DNA of 45,689 nucleotides from an uncultured Nitrospiraceae bacterium (GCA_903822005.1 CAIJNL010000012.1:1-45689), one strand, 5' to 3'; shown: positions 34,759 through 44,564, counted from the stretch's first letter. The notes: a model not told the origin generated them from the sequence alone. Translations and numbers: made by a program.

Positions 34759-36417
34759 ATGAGAAGAAGCGATACCATCAAATGCGGGCTTGAACGTATG
34801 CCCAACAGGTCTTTACTTTATGCTACCGGCATGCCGAAGAGGGCCATGGACAAGCCTTTTATAGGAATTGCCACCAGCTTTACCGATCTTATCCCCGGCC
34901 ATATGGGGATGCGTGATCTCGAGCGTTTTATCGAAAATGGGGTCCATTCGGGAGGCGGATATCCCTTTCTGTTTGGCGTGCCTGGTGTCTGCGACGGCAT
35001 TGCTATGGGACATAGCGGGATGCATTATTCCCTTGCTTCCCGTGAGCTGATAGCTGATATGGTCGAAACGGTTGCCGAGGCGCACCACCTTGACGGACTG
35101 GTGCTCCTGACAAACTGCGACAAGATCACTCCCGGCATGCTTATGGCGGCAGCAAGGCTTAATATCCCCAGTATAGTCGTAACCGCAGGGCCGATGCTCG
35201 GAGGGCACTATAAGGGGCGACGCCTCAATCTTACGAGTGATACCTTCGAGGCAGTCGGAAAGTTTAAAAAGGGCCTTATCAAGAAGGATGAGCTGCAGGC
35301 GCTTGAGATGTGCGCCTGTCCCGGAGCCGGATCATGTCAGGGCATGTATACAGCCAATACCATGGCCTGTTTGACTGAGGTACTCGGAATGAGCCTGCCC
35401 GGCAGCGCTACAGTGCCGGCTGTTATGGCTGAAAAACGGAGGATAGCTTTTGAAAGCGGGTTCAGGATTGTTGAGCTGATAAAAAAGAACATTGCGCCGA
35501 GGATGATACTGACCAAGAGGGCTTTCGAAAACGCCATAATGGCTGATATGGCCCTTGGTGGTTCTACGAATACGGCACTTCACATACCGGCAATCGCCCA
35601 TGAAGCAGGTGTGAATTTGCCTCTCGAAACATTTGACGTGATCAGCAGAAAGACTCCGCACCTCACGAATATGATACCCGGCGGGCAGCATTACATGGAG
35701 GACCTGGATATGGCGGGCGGTATACCCGCTGTGCTGAAAAGGCTCAGGCCTATGCTGAAAGAGAACATGACTGTTTCGGGCCTCGGTATCCGCAAGATTG
35801 CCCAGATGGCCGAGATTTTTGACGAGGATGTGATAAGGCCGCTGGACAAGGCATACCATAAAGAAGGCGGTATAGCTGTTTTAAAAGGTAATCTCGCCCC
35901 CATGGGTGCGGTTGTCAAGCAGACTGCAGTTGCCCAAAGCGCGATGAAGTTTGAGGGGACTGCGAGGGTATTTGATTCTGAAGAAACAGCGATGAAGGCA
36001 ATAATAGACGGTAAGATAGTGGCAGGCGACGTTGTAGTGATCAGGTATGAAGGCCCTAAAGGTGGTCCGGGCATGAGAGAGATGCTCTCACCGACCTCTG
36101 CCATTGCCGGGCTCGGCCTGAGCGAGTCGGTTGCGCTTATTACAGACGGCCGTTTTTCCGGCGGGACACGAGGCCCATGCATTGGTCACATCTCTCCTGA
36201 GGCAATGGAAGGCGGACCGATCGCCATAGTCAGGAACGGTGACAGGATCAGTATCGATATCCCTGGCAGGAAGGTTGATCTGCTGATATCGGCGCAGGAG
36301 ATCGAGGACAGGTTGAAGACCTGGAAAAAGCCGCTGCCGAAGATAAGGCATGGCTATCTTGCGAAATATGCAAAGCTGGTCAGTTCGGCGGCCAGCGGCG
36401 CGATTATGGGTGATTAA
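34759..36417 (+). CDS. ilvD: Dihydroxy-acid dehydratase
   Basis: Fe-S enzyme of valine, leucine and isoleucine synthesis; it dehydrates 2,3-dihydroxy acids. The 552-residue length is typical. Cluster cysteines are in [11 protein letters not shown] and [18 protein letters not shown]. Other family blocks include [25 protein letters not shown] and the C-terminal [20 protein letters not shown]. Whether the cluster is 2Fe or 4Fe cannot be stated from this. It is followed by a tRNA gene. Confidence 0.97.
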   Translation: MRRSDTIKCGLERMPNRSLLYATGMPKRAMDKPFIGIATSFTDLIPGHMGMRDLERFIENGVHSGGGYPFLFGVPGVCDGIAMGHSGMHYSLASRELIADMVETVAEAHHLDGLVLLTNCDKITPGMLMAAARLNIPSIVVTAGPMLGGHYKGRRLNLTSDTFEAVGKFKKGLIKKDELQALEMCACPGAGSCQGMYTANTMACLTEVLGMSLPGSATVPAVMAEKRRIAFESGFRIVELIKKNIAPRMILTKRAFENAIMADMALGGSTNTALHIPAIAHEAGVNLPLETFDVISRKTPHLTNMIPGGQHYMEDLDMAGGIPAVLKRLRPMLKENMTVSGLGIRKIAQMAEIFDEDVIRPLDKAYHKEGGIAVLKGNLAPMGAVVKQTAVAQSAMKFEGTARVFDSEETAMKAIIDGKIVAGDVVVIRYEGPKGGPGMREMLSPTSAIAGLGLSESVALITDGRFSGGTRGPCIGHISPEAMEGGPIAIVRNGDRISIDIPGRKVDLLISAQEIEDRLKTWKKPLPKIRHGYLAKYAKLVSSAASGAIMGD

Positions 36418-36451
36418 CCCACGGCTTTAGTGTTAATATATCCGCTCTCAA

Positions 36452-36526
36452 GCGGGCGTAACTCAGTGGTAGAGTGCTAGCTTCCCAAGCTGGAAGTCGC
36501 GGGTTCGAATCCCGTCGCCCGCTCCA
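36452..36526 (+). tRNA. tRNA-Gly, anticodon CCC
   Basis: A complete cloverleaf of 75 bases including an encoded CCA. The acceptor stem GCGGGCG pairs fully with CGCCCGC. The anticodon loop is TTCCCAA, giving anticodon CCC, and the T loop is TTCGAAT. The discriminator base is T, as usual for glycine tRNA. It lies 34 bp after ilvD. Confidence 0.95.
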
Positions 36527-36546
36527 AATATTCCGCAGCCTTCAGA

Positions 36547-36897
36547 TCAATGGAAAAGCAGCAAATGTCCTGTTAAGGCAAGAATGAGGCAACCAAGAGG
36601 CGAAAGGCTGAAAACTGAGGATTTTGTATACTCCTTTTTTTCGTAATACTTCGGAGACAATGCGAATGATAATGCGTAAACAAGTGAATATGACAGCAGC
36701 CCGAATATTAAAATAAAACCGGAAAAGGTCTTCACGAGCCCTAGCAGTTTGAGGTAAGAAAGCATACTGGTTGCAAATAAAAGCGTAGGAAGCACAGGAA
36801 TCCATAGCAGGTATTTGTTAATCTTGAGACAGGTTGCCGAGATATGTTCCTTGCGCTGGTTAGTGAATTCATCAAAGGATCGGGTAGTGCCATTCAT
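36547..36897 (-). CDS. Small membrane protein, function unknown
   Basis: A 116-residue protein with a soluble N-terminus (about 1-27) and three hydrophobic segments (about 29-45, 55-75 and 95-115). No recognised motif. GGGGGGAT lies seven bases before the ATG. Its 3' end faces the tRNA gene, 20 bp away. No homologous family comes to mind. Confidence 0.6.
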   Translation of the reverse strand: MNGTTRSFDEFTNQRKEHISATCLKINKYLLWIPVLPTLLFATSMLSYLKLLGLVKTFSGFILIFGLLSYSLVYALSFALSPKYYEKKEYTKSSVFSLSPLGCLILALTGHLLLFH

Positions 36898-37181
36898 TTT
36901 CTAATCCCCCCGGACAAGTGTTTTAATCCGAAATATTAACATATCCGGGCAATAACTGCCGAACTGCGCTTAGAGAAACTGGATGACTTTCCCTGCAGTG
37001 TCTGAAATCATTGACATTGACATCCTGCTTGAGTTTGAATAGTGAACGACGGTGATTGCCCGTAAATACAACCGGATGGACCGGGCCCGCTCTTTGCACA
37101 TGCGTTGCGATTTTGCAGGAAGTTGCACAAAAAGGTAAACTATTAGATAATAATCGTTAATAAACAGGGAGTGTCAAATAT
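36898..37181. other. Intergenic region before RNase E/G
   Basis: No gene is supported except the leader frame that follows. A possible promoter is TTGCAC (37123-37128), 17 bp, GATAAT (37146-37151). The first hexamer is only a partial match. Confidence 0.35.
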
Positions 37182-37214
37182 ATGAATGAAAGTTTTTACC
37201 CTAAAGCCGGATGA
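37182..37214 (+). CDS. Ten-residue leader frame overlapping the RNase E/G start
   Basis: A short frame (MNESFYPKAG) with GGGAG ten bases upstream. Its stop codon overlaps the ATG of the RNase gene as ATGA. The RNase start itself has no good ribosome site, so ribosomes may reach it by coupling from this leader. Confidence 0.4.
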   Translation: MNESFYPKAG

Positions 37215-39106
37215 TGGAACAGACAGAAAGTCCGGAACAGGAAAAGGATAACGTTACAGAGAGTGCAGGGTCTCCGGGAGAGCCTGCTGCGCCTCGTCCC
37301 AAATCACGCCGCCGCAGACCGAGATCCCGCAAGACTAACCGGGGGCAGTCTGGTCAACAGCCTGTCGCTGCGGAGTCTAGTGAAGATACCGTAACGGAAA
37401 GTCCTGAGGTAATAACAGAGGCCGCCGTAGATGCTTCTGCTGACTCACCATTTGCTTCAGACTCGATGGAACAGGCGGGCACGGGAAAGTCAAGACGCCG
37501 GCGTAGAAGGCCCAGGAAGGGAAAGCGGCCTGCTATGGAAGGGTCAACGTCTATTGAAGAGCAGCCTGATGCGGAACCAAAGGACCGGACCCGGCGCATT
37601 CTCATCAATGCGCGATATGCGGACGAAAAACGGGTCGCTATTGTTGAGGGAGAAAGCCTCGCGGATTTCTACATAGAGGTCGCTTCCCGGGAACATCTCA
37701 AAGGCAATATTTACAAAGGCGTTGTCTCCTCGGTGATGCCGGGACTCCAGGCCGTGTTCGTTGATTTCGGGCAGAAGAAACATGGCTTTCTGCAGTTTCA
37801 TGATGTCATGCCCGAACTCTACCAGTCCAAAAAAGAAGGCCAGGGAAAAAGAAATGTCCAGGACTCTCTTGTAAAGGGGCAGGATATCCTTGTCCAGGTC
37901 ACAAAGGACGAACATGGGACCAAGGGAGCAAGCCTTACCACGCACATTTCGATCCCGGGACGGTACATCGTAATGATGCCGGGTCAGAGTCGGGTAGGGA
38001 TCTCTCGCAAGATAGAGAACCGCGAAGACCGGGACCGCCTCAAGGAAACTTTCAACTCTCTCAAGCTCCCAGCGGACACCGGCTTCATCCTCAGGACCGC
38101 CTGCAGTGATTCTCTTGAAGAGGAGCTTAGCCGGGACCTTAAATACCTGACCAAGTTATGGGACAGGATCAAGGCAGATGCCGTGAAGGCAAAGGCCCCC
38201 GCGCTTATCTATAAAGAGCAGGACATAGCCATGAGGACGGTGCGTGATTATCTTACTCCCGAAGTTGTAGAGATACTTATAGACGATCCGAAAACATGCA
38301 CGGCTGCCAAGGCATTTTTGAAACGTATAATGCCATGGCGAAAGGTCAATGTTACCCAATACAAGGAAAAGGAGCCGCTTTTCTCACTCTATAGCGTCGA
38401 GGCACAGATAGCACGTCTTTCTCAGCGCACGGTGATGCTGCCGTCAAAAGGCTATCTTGTTTTTGACAAGGCCGAGGCGCTTACGGCCATTGATGTCAAC
38501 TCGGGAAGGAGCCGGAAGGAAGATAATGTCGAGTCTACAGCACTTACCACAAATCTGGAGGCCGCATCGGAGGTGGCACGGCAGCTGCGGCTCCGGGATA
38601 TCGGCGGTTTGATAGTGATCGATTTCATTGACATGGAATCCGGGAAAAACCGCAAGCTTGTCGAGACCAGGATGATGGACGCTGTTAGTATGGACAGGGC
38701 CAATACCGAAATTGCGGGGCTGTCCAAATTCTGCATCCTCGAGATGACAAGGGAAAGGTTGCGTCCGGCTTATGCGGAAGCCATATCGAAAAAATGCCCA
38801 TTATGTGACGGCACGGGTGCCGTTGGTTCAGATGAGTTTGTCGCCATCAGTGCAATGCGAGAGCTTCATGCCCTTGCGGCAGCAGGCAAGGGAGACGTGA
38901 CTGGAATTACCTGTAAACTAGCAGTGGCTAGCGCCAATCTGCTTATCAATGCGAGAAAGCGCGAACTTGTTGCACTTGAACAGGAGTATGATATTGCCAT
39001 AACCGTCATGGCTGACCTGTCTGTACCGGCCGGACAATATTCAATTGATGTTCAGAAACAGAAAAGTACGGGTAAAGTGGCGAAAGAGAAGGATGCCCTT
39101 AATTAA
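37211..39106 (+). CDS. Ribonuclease E/G family endoribonuclease
   Basis: Endoribonuclease acting in RNA processing and decay. The 631-residue protein starts with a disordered, basic, Pro-rich extension (about 1-130; patches KSRRRRPRSRK and KSRRRRRRPRKGKR). Then come the S1 domain (about 150-240), the RNase H-like and catalytic DNase I-like parts (AIDVNSGR and IVIDFIDMES, with both metal-binding Asp residues), and the zinc-link CPLCDGTG. RNase G lacks a long basic N-terminal arm, so this is an E/G variant with an RNA-binding N-terminus. Two adjacent ATG codons (37211 and 37214) are possible. Confidence 0.93.
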   Translation: MMEQTESPEQEKDNVTESAGSPGEPAAPRPKSRRRRPRSRKTNRGQSGQQPVAAESSEDTVTESPEVITEAAVDASADSPFASDSMEQAGTGKSRRRRRRPRKGKRPAMEGSTSIEEQPDAEPKDRTRRILINARYADEKRVAIVEGESLADFYIEVASREHLKGNIYKGVVSSVMPGLQAVFVDFGQKKHGFLQFHDVMPELYQSKKEGQGKRNVQDSLVKGQDILVQVTKDEHGTKGASLTTHISIPGRYIVMMPGQSRVGISRKIENREDRDRLKETFNSLKLPADTGFILRTACSDSLEEELSRDLKYLTKLWDRIKADAVKAKAPALIYKEQDIAMRTVRDYLTPEVVEILIDDPKTCTAAKAFLKRIMPWRKVNVTQYKEKEPLFSLYSVEAQIARLSQRTVMLPSKGYLVFDKAEALTAIDVNSGRSRKEDNVESTALTTNLEAASEVARQLRLRDIGGLIVIDFIDMESGKNRKLVETRMMDAVSMDRANTEIAGLSKFCILEMTRERLRPAYAEAISKKCPLCDGTGAVGSDEFVAISAMRELHALAAAGKGDVTGITCKLAVASANLLINARKRELVALEQEYDIAITVMADLSVPAGQYSIDVQKQKSTGKVAKEKDALN

Positions 39107-39134
39107 AGCAGCTCTCTCTGCCCGCAGCAGCAGG

Positions 39135-40811
39135 CTACCTGTAAGCCCCCGAGCCCACAATAAAATCGTCACATCTTTCTATGTATGCCATTTTGTCTTC
39201 AACGACCTTTGACTCCGGATTGGTAAACTTGTAATCCTGCCATCCGCTCCCAGTTGTCCTTGCGATATCGACCCTCTCTTTGACATAATGCTTTTTATCC
39301 GCGTCTGTCTGACCGATACAATCCTTGCCTATAAGATTGGCATTCTGACCGTGGGCAAGACATCTGCCATTTATGTCGTATACAAAGACATAGAGGTCCC
39401 TGTTTGTGAACATGCCCGCATGATTGTTGATCTCGGCAAAAGCCTTGTCTTTGCCGCTTGTCTTAATGAAACTGATCGCTCTCTTGACAAGGGCTTCAGC
39501 CTCGTCACCAGTCCCCTTGAAAAAGGCTATCAATTCCCGAAGTTCTACAGTGAGTTTGGCAAGGTCGTCAGACGAAAGCTTGATGTCATGAGATGATGTT
39601 GCCGTTTTTTTTGTTATGTCCGAGATATTTTCCATGGTTTGAGTTACTTCTTCTGTTGCGGTGGATTGCTGTTCTGTTGCTGCTGCTATACGCTGAACAA
39701 TGTCTCCTGCCCCGGAGGAGGCCTCAACAATAGAATCCATTGATGAACTAGCCTCTCGAGCGAGGACTACGCCGCTTTCCACTTGGCTGCTGGCACGCTT
39801 TATGGCGTCCACAGACTCTTTTGAGGCCTTCTGGATAGCGCTGATTCTGAGGGCAATATCCTTTGTTGCCTGGCTCGTCCGCTCTGCCAGCTTTCTCACT
39901 TCATCCGCTACGACAGCAAAGCCCCTGCCTTGTTCTCCTGCGCGGGCAGCTTCAATGGCAGCATTAAGAGCCAGCAGATTGGTCTGGTCGGCAATGCCAT
40001 TGATGACCGTAACTATCTCTCCGATCTGGGCAGAACTCTTGCCCAGTTCCTCGATGGTCTGAGCTGCCTCCCCTGTCATAGTGGCGATTTGACTCATATC
40101 GTCGGCTGTGGTGTCCACTATTTTTTTGCCTTTTGTTGCTGTGTCAGAGGCCCTCATGGCTGCTTCAGCCGCATATGAAGCATTCTTGGCAACATCCATG
40201 ATGGTTTGGGATACCTCGGTCATCGCTGTTACGACCTGCTCTGTTTGCAAGGCGAGTTCCTGAGAGCCTTTATTCAGATCATCGGAGGAGTCAGAAAGCA
40301 AATGACTACCGGAGGCCACGCTGTCTGTAGCAATCTTTACATTCGCGATGACGACCCTGAGTTTTCTTACCACTTGTTGCATGGACGAAAGGAGGCGACC
40401 GATCTCATCTTTTGAATTTGCTTCTACACGTTTGTTAAGATTGCCGCTTGCCAGGGCATCAGCAATATAAACTGCATGATTCAGCGGACGCACTATTCCT
40501 CTGGTCAGAATTATGACGATGAAGGCAGAAAATATGATTGCGACAGCGGTTAAGATAAACATGAGGAGGCGTGAGTTTTTATACATTGCAACCGATTCGG
40601 AATAAAGTGTTGCTATTGATCCATCTCCTGCATTTGCGGGTTTTTCAGTTGCGGTCTGTGTGCTAACATTGCTCGCCTTCACAACGTTGTCTAAATTGTT
40701 CTGGATTCTGCTCATATTGAATAGGGCTACAAATGTAATTGATGTCATGAGAAGCAGCACCAACCCAAATCCCAAAAAAAGGCGCAATCCAATCTTCATG
40801 TTTGTAAACAT
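39135..40811 (-). CDS. Methyl-accepting chemotaxis protein with a C-terminal Cache-like domain
   Basis: Chemoreceptor of 558 residues. TM1 (about 12-34) is followed by a short periplasmic part of about 50 residues and TM2 (about 85-105). A HAMP domain follows ([21 protein letters not shown]), then the signalling hairpin [20 protein letters not shown] near residue 270. After the signalling domain, from about residue 440, comes a Cache-like region ([46 protein letters not shown]). This would place a sensor in the cytoplasm. The ATG at 40811 follows GGGGGGAGA; a frame starting 19 codons earlier is less likely. Confidence 0.93.
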   Translation of the reverse strand: MFTNMKIGLRLFLGFGLVLLLMTSITFVALFNMSRIQNNLDNVVKASNVSTQTATEKPANAGDGSIATLYSESVAMYKNSRLLMFILTAVAIIFSAFIVIILTRGIVRPLNHAVYIADALASGNLNKRVEANSKDEIGRLLSSMQQVVRKLRVVIANVKIATDSVASGSHLLSDSSDDLNKGSQELALQTEQVVTAMTEVSQTIMDVAKNASYAAEAAMRASDTATKGKKIVDTTADDMSQIATMTGEAAQTIEELGKSSAQIGEIVTVINGIADQTNLLALNAAIEAARAGEQGRGFAVVADEVRKLAERTSQATKDIALRISAIQKASKESVDAIKRASSQVESGVVLAREASSSMDSIVEASSGAGDIVQRIAAATEQQSTATEEVTQTMENISDITKKTATSSHDIKLSSDDLAKLTVELRELIAFFKGTGDEAEALVKRAISFIKTSGKDKAFAEINNHAGMFTNRDLYVFVYDINGRCLAHGQNANLIGKDCIGQTDADKKHYVKERVDIARTTGSGWQDYKFTNPESKVVEDKMAYIERCDDFIVGSGAYR

Positions 40812-40856
40812 TCTCCCCCCCGGAGCCTTACAAATTTGAAATTTTAGCGATAAATT

Positions 40857-40885
40857 AATATAGCACATTGTCGAACAAATCTCAA
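40857..40885 (-). promoter_or_regulatory. Promoter of the chemoreceptor gene
   Basis: On the minus strand TTGAGA (40880-40885), a 17-bp spacer and TATATT (40857-40862). This fits the housekeeping sigma factor; no flagellar-type consensus is seen. Confidence 0.5.
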
Positions 40886-41214
40886 AAAAGGCTCAATTTA
40901 TTAACAAGATTCTGCTTAGGGGTGGAATGCCGTTACAACCGCCAGCTTTTTTATACTGAATCCGATCTGCTGAAAGGTGAGTGCGCTCCAATAATCCTTT
41001 TTGGCGTTACGCCCCGCGCAATATTGACAATGCAAGTTTGAGGTGCTAACATTCATTGAATATGTTCTTGTCATCGTTATTTGCGTGATAATAACTTCGT
41101 GTGCAGTCCCAGGTTCGCGCCTCAGTGATGGCGTGCAGGATATTAGTCTTGGCACCGTAAAGGCCCTGGGAATTTTTTTCAATAACCATCCATATTTAAC
41201 ATTAGGAGATCATC
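40886..41214. other. Intergenic region between chemoreceptor and histidine-phosphatase-like gene
   Basis: About 330 bp without a well-supported gene. A frame at 41043-41249 begins with a hydrophobic stretch and a lipobox-like ITSC, but it runs through the ribosome site and start of the next gene and has no ribosome site of its own. It may be a decayed lipoprotein gene. Confidence 0.4.
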
Positions 41215-42624
41215 ATGGCAGAAACCGAAGATCAAGGCATGGATTTTGAACAAATAGGGGAAATGGGCTTAAACCGCGAACACGCTGAGTTCCACAACGC
41301 CTACCAGGCTGAGAACATCAGGAACGACATCCGGTTCCTCAGGGCCGTCTATGCCGACCGGATCTCTCTTTCGCCGGAGCATGTCAACGACGAGTTTCTT
41401 GGTGATCTCAAAAGTCTCGGCAAGCGGCTCTATTTCTTCATCCATGGCCTTACGGACCATGTTACGCCCATCAGCTATATCAAGCACAAATTCAACTTTC
41501 TCAGGAAGAATGTGCCCAATGCTGATCCGCATCTGTTCTATCTGGCCTGGAACGGCCTTCTTCGCAACGACAGTTTCAAGCGTCTTCTGCATCAGAAGTT
41601 TTCGCTGAAGGGCTTCAATGATGTTATCGTCTCCCGCAATATTCCACCGTATGGCCAGCGAAATACGAGATACCGCCTCAAGTTGGTACTTGCTCCTGAA
41701 GACCTGCTAATCAGCAATAAGGGCCAGCTCCGCAACACTGGGAGGATCCTTGACGACGGTACAGGTCTGTTCATGAAGGAAGGCATCACCTGGCTTCCCA
41801 ATGGTAAGGGCATGCCTCTTTATCCGGACGCGTATGTACCTGCAAACCAGACACAGCTGATCATTATCCGCCACGGCAAGTCTGTTCACGAATCGGGTGG
41901 AGACAACCCTGAATTCGTAGGGTCGGGTGTCTGGGACACCTGGAAGGACAACCGGCGCATAAGCGGTTCCATCGGCAATCAGCTAAAACCGGCCGGCATC
42001 GATTCAGCCAGGGAGCTGGGGAAGGATTTCAAGGTAGTGGTCGATCTCCTGTCCGGGAATGGCTACCCTCTCTGGAAGATGGAGAATGGATTTCGCGCAC
42101 CTGTCTTTGGCAGCGAAAGCGAAAACACCGAGGAGACTGTGAGGTATTTTCTTGAAGCGGCCGGTATCATGGACATGGATTTTACGCCCCTTTTTGGACT
42201 CAACTCCCAGAAATACGGGGCACTTACCCACAGGCTTAAGAAAGATATATTCAAAATCATGCTTGAGGTCTACGGCCCGGGCATGAGCGGCACGGACGAG
42301 GAGAAGAAGAAAGCTGCAAAAGCCCTGTTCAAAAACCGCTTTTACCACTTTCCTGAGGGGGAAACCCTGATCGAGGCCGACTGGCGCATCGCCCATTCTT
42401 TCCTGGACCTTATGAGGAATAATCTTGGAAAGAGGACGGTACTCTGTGATCATTCCGGAGCATTGCGGGTTTTCGAAGCAGTGATCAGGACCCTGGATTT
42501 TGCGGATTATTCAACCATCAAGGAAGGTCAGGATTCCATTATTGCCATGGTCTACCAGTATGGCTACAACGTCCGGTACGACTATTTACAGAACAAGGGA
42601 CTCCCGTTACGCAAGCGGGGTTGA
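41215..42624 (+). CDS. Histidine-phosphatase-superfamily protein with a large unknown N-terminal domain
   Basis: A 469-residue protein without a signal peptide. The C-terminal half looks like the phosphoglycerate-mutase/acid-phosphatase fold: LIIIRHGKSVHES (near residue 220) supplies the RHG motif, EGETLIEADWRIAHSF matches the usual Glu region, and VLCDHSGALRVF (near 405) the second His. There is an insert of about 100 residues between them. The first 200 residues (ADRISLSPEHVNDEFL, FFIHGLTDHVTPISYIKHKF) match nothing I recognise. The ATG follows TAGGAG. Enzyme activity and substrate are unknown. Confidence 0.7.
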   Translation: MAETEDQGMDFEQIGEMGLNREHAEFHNAYQAENIRNDIRFLRAVYADRISLSPEHVNDEFLGDLKSLGKRLYFFIHGLTDHVTPISYIKHKFNFLRKNVPNADPHLFYLAWNGLLRNDSFKRLLHQKFSLKGFNDVIVSRNIPPYGQRNTRYRLKLVLAPEDLLISNKGQLRNTGRILDDGTGLFMKEGITWLPNGKGMPLYPDAYVPANQTQLIIIRHGKSVHESGGDNPEFVGSGVWDTWKDNRRISGSIGNQLKPAGIDSARELGKDFKVVVDLLSGNGYPLWKMENGFRAPVFGSESENTEETVRYFLEAAGIMDMDFTPLFGLNSQKYGALTHRLKKDIFKIMLEVYGPGMSGTDEEKKKAAKALFKNRFYHFPEGETLIEADWRIAHSFLDLMRNNLGKRTVLCDHSGALRVFEAVIRTLDFADYSTIKEGQDSIIAMVYQYGYNVRYDYLQNKGLPLRKRG

Positions 42625-42738
42625 GCGCGGGAAAGCCGTTTTGTGTGACGCACTAAGAAGGTTTAATGCCTCGGAATATAGCAGGTGTAATAGGGTCGGG
42701 CACTGTGAATAATTAAATAACATAAGGAGAATAGGACA

Positions 42739-43527
42739 ATGAAAAATGCAATATATGTTTCGGTTCTATTTTTACTTTTCATGGCACTCGCCGTAATGTC
42801 TTACGCTCAAAATGCTGACAAAGAGAAAATCAGGAAATTGATTGACGAACTGACCACGCTAAAAAGTGCCATAGCCCAGGAACAGAAGGTTTCTGTCGGT
42901 CTCGGCGCAGATAAAAAACTCCTGGATGCTCAGGATAAGACCATTAAGGCCCTGCTAACACAACATAATAAAGATTGGCCAGTATATAAGCAGGATGCTG
43001 ATGTATTGAAAGAGCACTGGAGCAGTTTCGAAACTGACAGGAGTGCTTTCATTGCAAAATGGGGTTGTTGGGATCACTGTATAGTTGAAAAAGACAGTTC
43101 GAGAAGGCAAGCCATGTCAGAAGAAGGGAATCCGTTAAATGCCAGGCTGCACGGATTAAAAGCCGAACAAAAAAGACTTGATGCCAAGAATGATGAGCTT
43201 GTGAAAATTTATGGACTGATAACGGACGGCAAAGAGTCCCTGAGTAAGGCGACTTTGGAATGGGCTGCCAAGTGGAAGGCAAGCAATGCAAAAATGAATG
43301 AACTGATCGCTCAATATCAGAAAATGACAAAGATATATATGGATTTGGTCCAAAGGGCCAGGCTTTCAGACGAGTGCAAACAGATAGCTTATTCGAGTGA
43401 CAGGGACATTGTCAGGGATGGCGTTGTCATAGCCAGGCAATCGGGAGTGATCGATTTCAATGATTTAAATGGCGCTATGGAGCGGGCCCATCACTGTCTT
43501 CAAAAGGTTTGGGATGGCGCTAAATGA
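42739..43527 (+). CDS. Secreted or periplasmic coiled-coil protein, function unknown
   Basis: A 262-residue protein. Residues 1-23 form a signal peptide (hydrophobic core VSVLFLLFMALAVMSYA, cleavage before QNADK). The mature part is mostly helical and charged, with long coiled-coil-like stretches (about 25-80 and 130-210). Two Cys lie in WGCWDHC, and two more in DECKQ and HHCLQ near the end, so disulfides are possible. A good AAGGAG site precedes the ATG. It lies 114 bp after the histidine-phosphatase-like gene and may share its transcript. I do not recognise a family. Confidence 0.65.
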   Translation: MKNAIYVSVLFLLFMALAVMSYAQNADKEKIRKLIDELTTLKSAIAQEQKVSVGLGADKKLLDAQDKTIKALLTQHNKDWPVYKQDADVLKEHWSSFETDRSAFIAKWGCWDHCIVEKDSSRRQAMSEEGNPLNARLHGLKAEQKRLDAKNDELVKIYGLITDGKESLSKATLEWAAKWKASNAKMNELIAQYQKMTKIYMDLVQRARLSDECKQIAYSSDRDIVRDGVVIARQSGVIDFNDLNGAMERAHHCLQKVWDGAK

Positions 43528-43576
43528 CAACGGGAGAAATCTGATTGTAATTGTGACTATGTTCTTTTGAGGTTTT

Positions 43577-44005
43577 ATGCGCTATATATCTGATAAGACA
43601 CTCCCTGCTCCCATCTTCCGCGGTCACCACCTCATCTGTCTTCATTTCTACAATGGAGAGGGATACAATGCTGACTATATCGAGCATCTTTCCAACATAC
43701 TGATAATGGCAGAGAAGGGTGCCATAGAAATATGTGAGGGTGCTGACTGCATCTGCACTAAATGTCCGAATCTATGTGAAAATAATTGCGCGTATTATGA
43801 AAATGCCGAGACCGATATCAGGCGCATGGATGCCGCGGCATTGGAATTGCTCAAGCTGACTCCGGGCATGTCCATATCCTGGATGGAAGTTCGGCAGAAG
43901 GTTGAAAGAATATTTCAGGACTGGAATCGGATGTATTGCAAAGACTGCAACTGGATATCTGCCTGCGAAAAAAGTGCCGGGTTCAGAAATTTGATTTCGG
44001 AATAA
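43577..44005 (+). CDS. DUF1284 protein, probable Fe-S or metal binder
   Basis: The 142-residue protein has the DUF1284 start RGHHLICLHFYNGEGY. It carries Cys clusters CEGADCICTKCPNLCENNC (about 53-71) and MYCKDCNWISAC near the end. The family is uncharacterised but probably binds an iron-sulfur cluster or another metal, and is common in anaerobes. A GAGG site precedes the ATG. It lies 49 bp after the secreted coiled-coil gene. Confidence 0.85.
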   Translation: MRYISDKTLPAPIFRGHHLICLHFYNGEGYNADYIEHLSNILIMAEKGAIEICEGADCICTKCPNLCENNCAYYENAETDIRRMDAAALELLKLTPGMSISWMEVRQKVERIFQDWNRMYCKDCNWISACEKSAGFRNLISE

Positions 44006-44090
44006 GCATGACTGAGATATTGTCTCGTCAGGAGCATCGCAGGCATTTTTATGAAATATCTGTGAAAAGACGGTAAAGTGCCAATTCAGG

Positions 44091-44270
44091 CTAATTTTCG
44101 GTCTTCACGGATTCTTCTACTACCGGAGTTTCCGTTGAGGCGATTTCCGCACCATCCTGCGGGGCGGATTCATCCTTCTTCACTCGCTTCTGTCTTTTCT
44201 CTTCCTGCTTTTTGAGGCGCTGGACCTCTTTTTTTCTCTTCTCGCTCTTGTATGCGCCCGGTCTTGCCAC
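44091..44270 (-). CDS. 59-residue highly charged protein
   Basis: A small gene with a GTG start five bases after AGGAGG (minus strand). The N-terminal half is very basic and helical (ARPGAYKSEKRKKEVQRLKK, QEEKRQKR), and the C-terminal half is acidic and disordered (VVEESVKTEN). Short proteins starting with a similar ARPGxYKxEKR pattern occur in anaerobic Gram-negatives; I recall no function. A nucleic-acid or ribosome role is plausible from charge only. It is antiparallel to its neighbours. Confidence 0.7.
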   Translation of the reverse strand: MARPGAYKSEKRKKEVQRLKKQEEKRQKRVKKDESAPQDGAEIASTETPVVEESVKTEN

Positions 44271-44402
44271 GTAGCCTCCTAATCATTATGAATATTGTTG
44301 ATTATATCATGGAATGGATTAGTTGCGCTCATTCCTTTATATCTGCAGTTTGAGTTTTGAGATTTCTGACAGAGCAGGGAAGAAGGCTAAAAAAACCTCA
44401 AG

Positions 44403-44432
44403 TTGCTTTTTTGCCGACAATTATGCCATAAT
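44403..44432 (+). promoter_or_regulatory. Promoter of the cold-shock gene
   Basis: TTGCTT (44403-44408), an 18-bp spacer and CATAAT (44427-44432). Predicted start near 44439, which would give a leader of about 126 bases. Confidence 0.5.
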
Positions 44433-44474
44433 TATCAATGAAGTTTTGGATGGTTTTGTAAGCATACGAAGAGC

Positions 44475-44508
44475 AACCACAAAGACTATCGGTTTTGTGG
44501 TTTTTTTT
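44475..44508 (+). terminator. Terminator-like hairpin inside the cold-shock leader
   Basis: A nine-pair stem (AACCACAAA against TTTGTGGTT) with a ten-base loop, followed by six T. It lies about 36-70 bases into the predicted leader of the cold-shock gene, with no gene before it on this strand, so it is probably an attenuator. Confidence 0.65.
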
Positions 44509-44526
44509 ATGTGAAACGATGAAATT

Positions 44527-44555
44527 CTCCTTGGCTTCAACTTTTTGAAAAGGAG
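44527..44555 (+). promoter_or_regulatory. Hairpin masking the cold-shock ribosome site
   Basis: CTCCTT at 44527-44532 is complementary to AAGGAG at 44550-44555, the ribosome site of the cold-shock gene. Pairing would hide the site; melting or alternative folding would free it. Confidence 0.45.
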
Positions 44556-44564
44556 GTAATCAAT

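Noticed and set aside
41043-41249. Possible small lipoprotein (hydrophobic start, ITSC)
   Set aside because: No ribosome site. The frame runs through the ribosome site and start codon of the next gene, and the C-terminal part looks like non-coding translation. At best it is a decayed gene.
44323-44514. 63-codon plus-strand frame before the cold-shock gene
   Set aside because: It covers the promoter and terminator-like hairpin of the cold-shock leader and has no ribosome site or motif.
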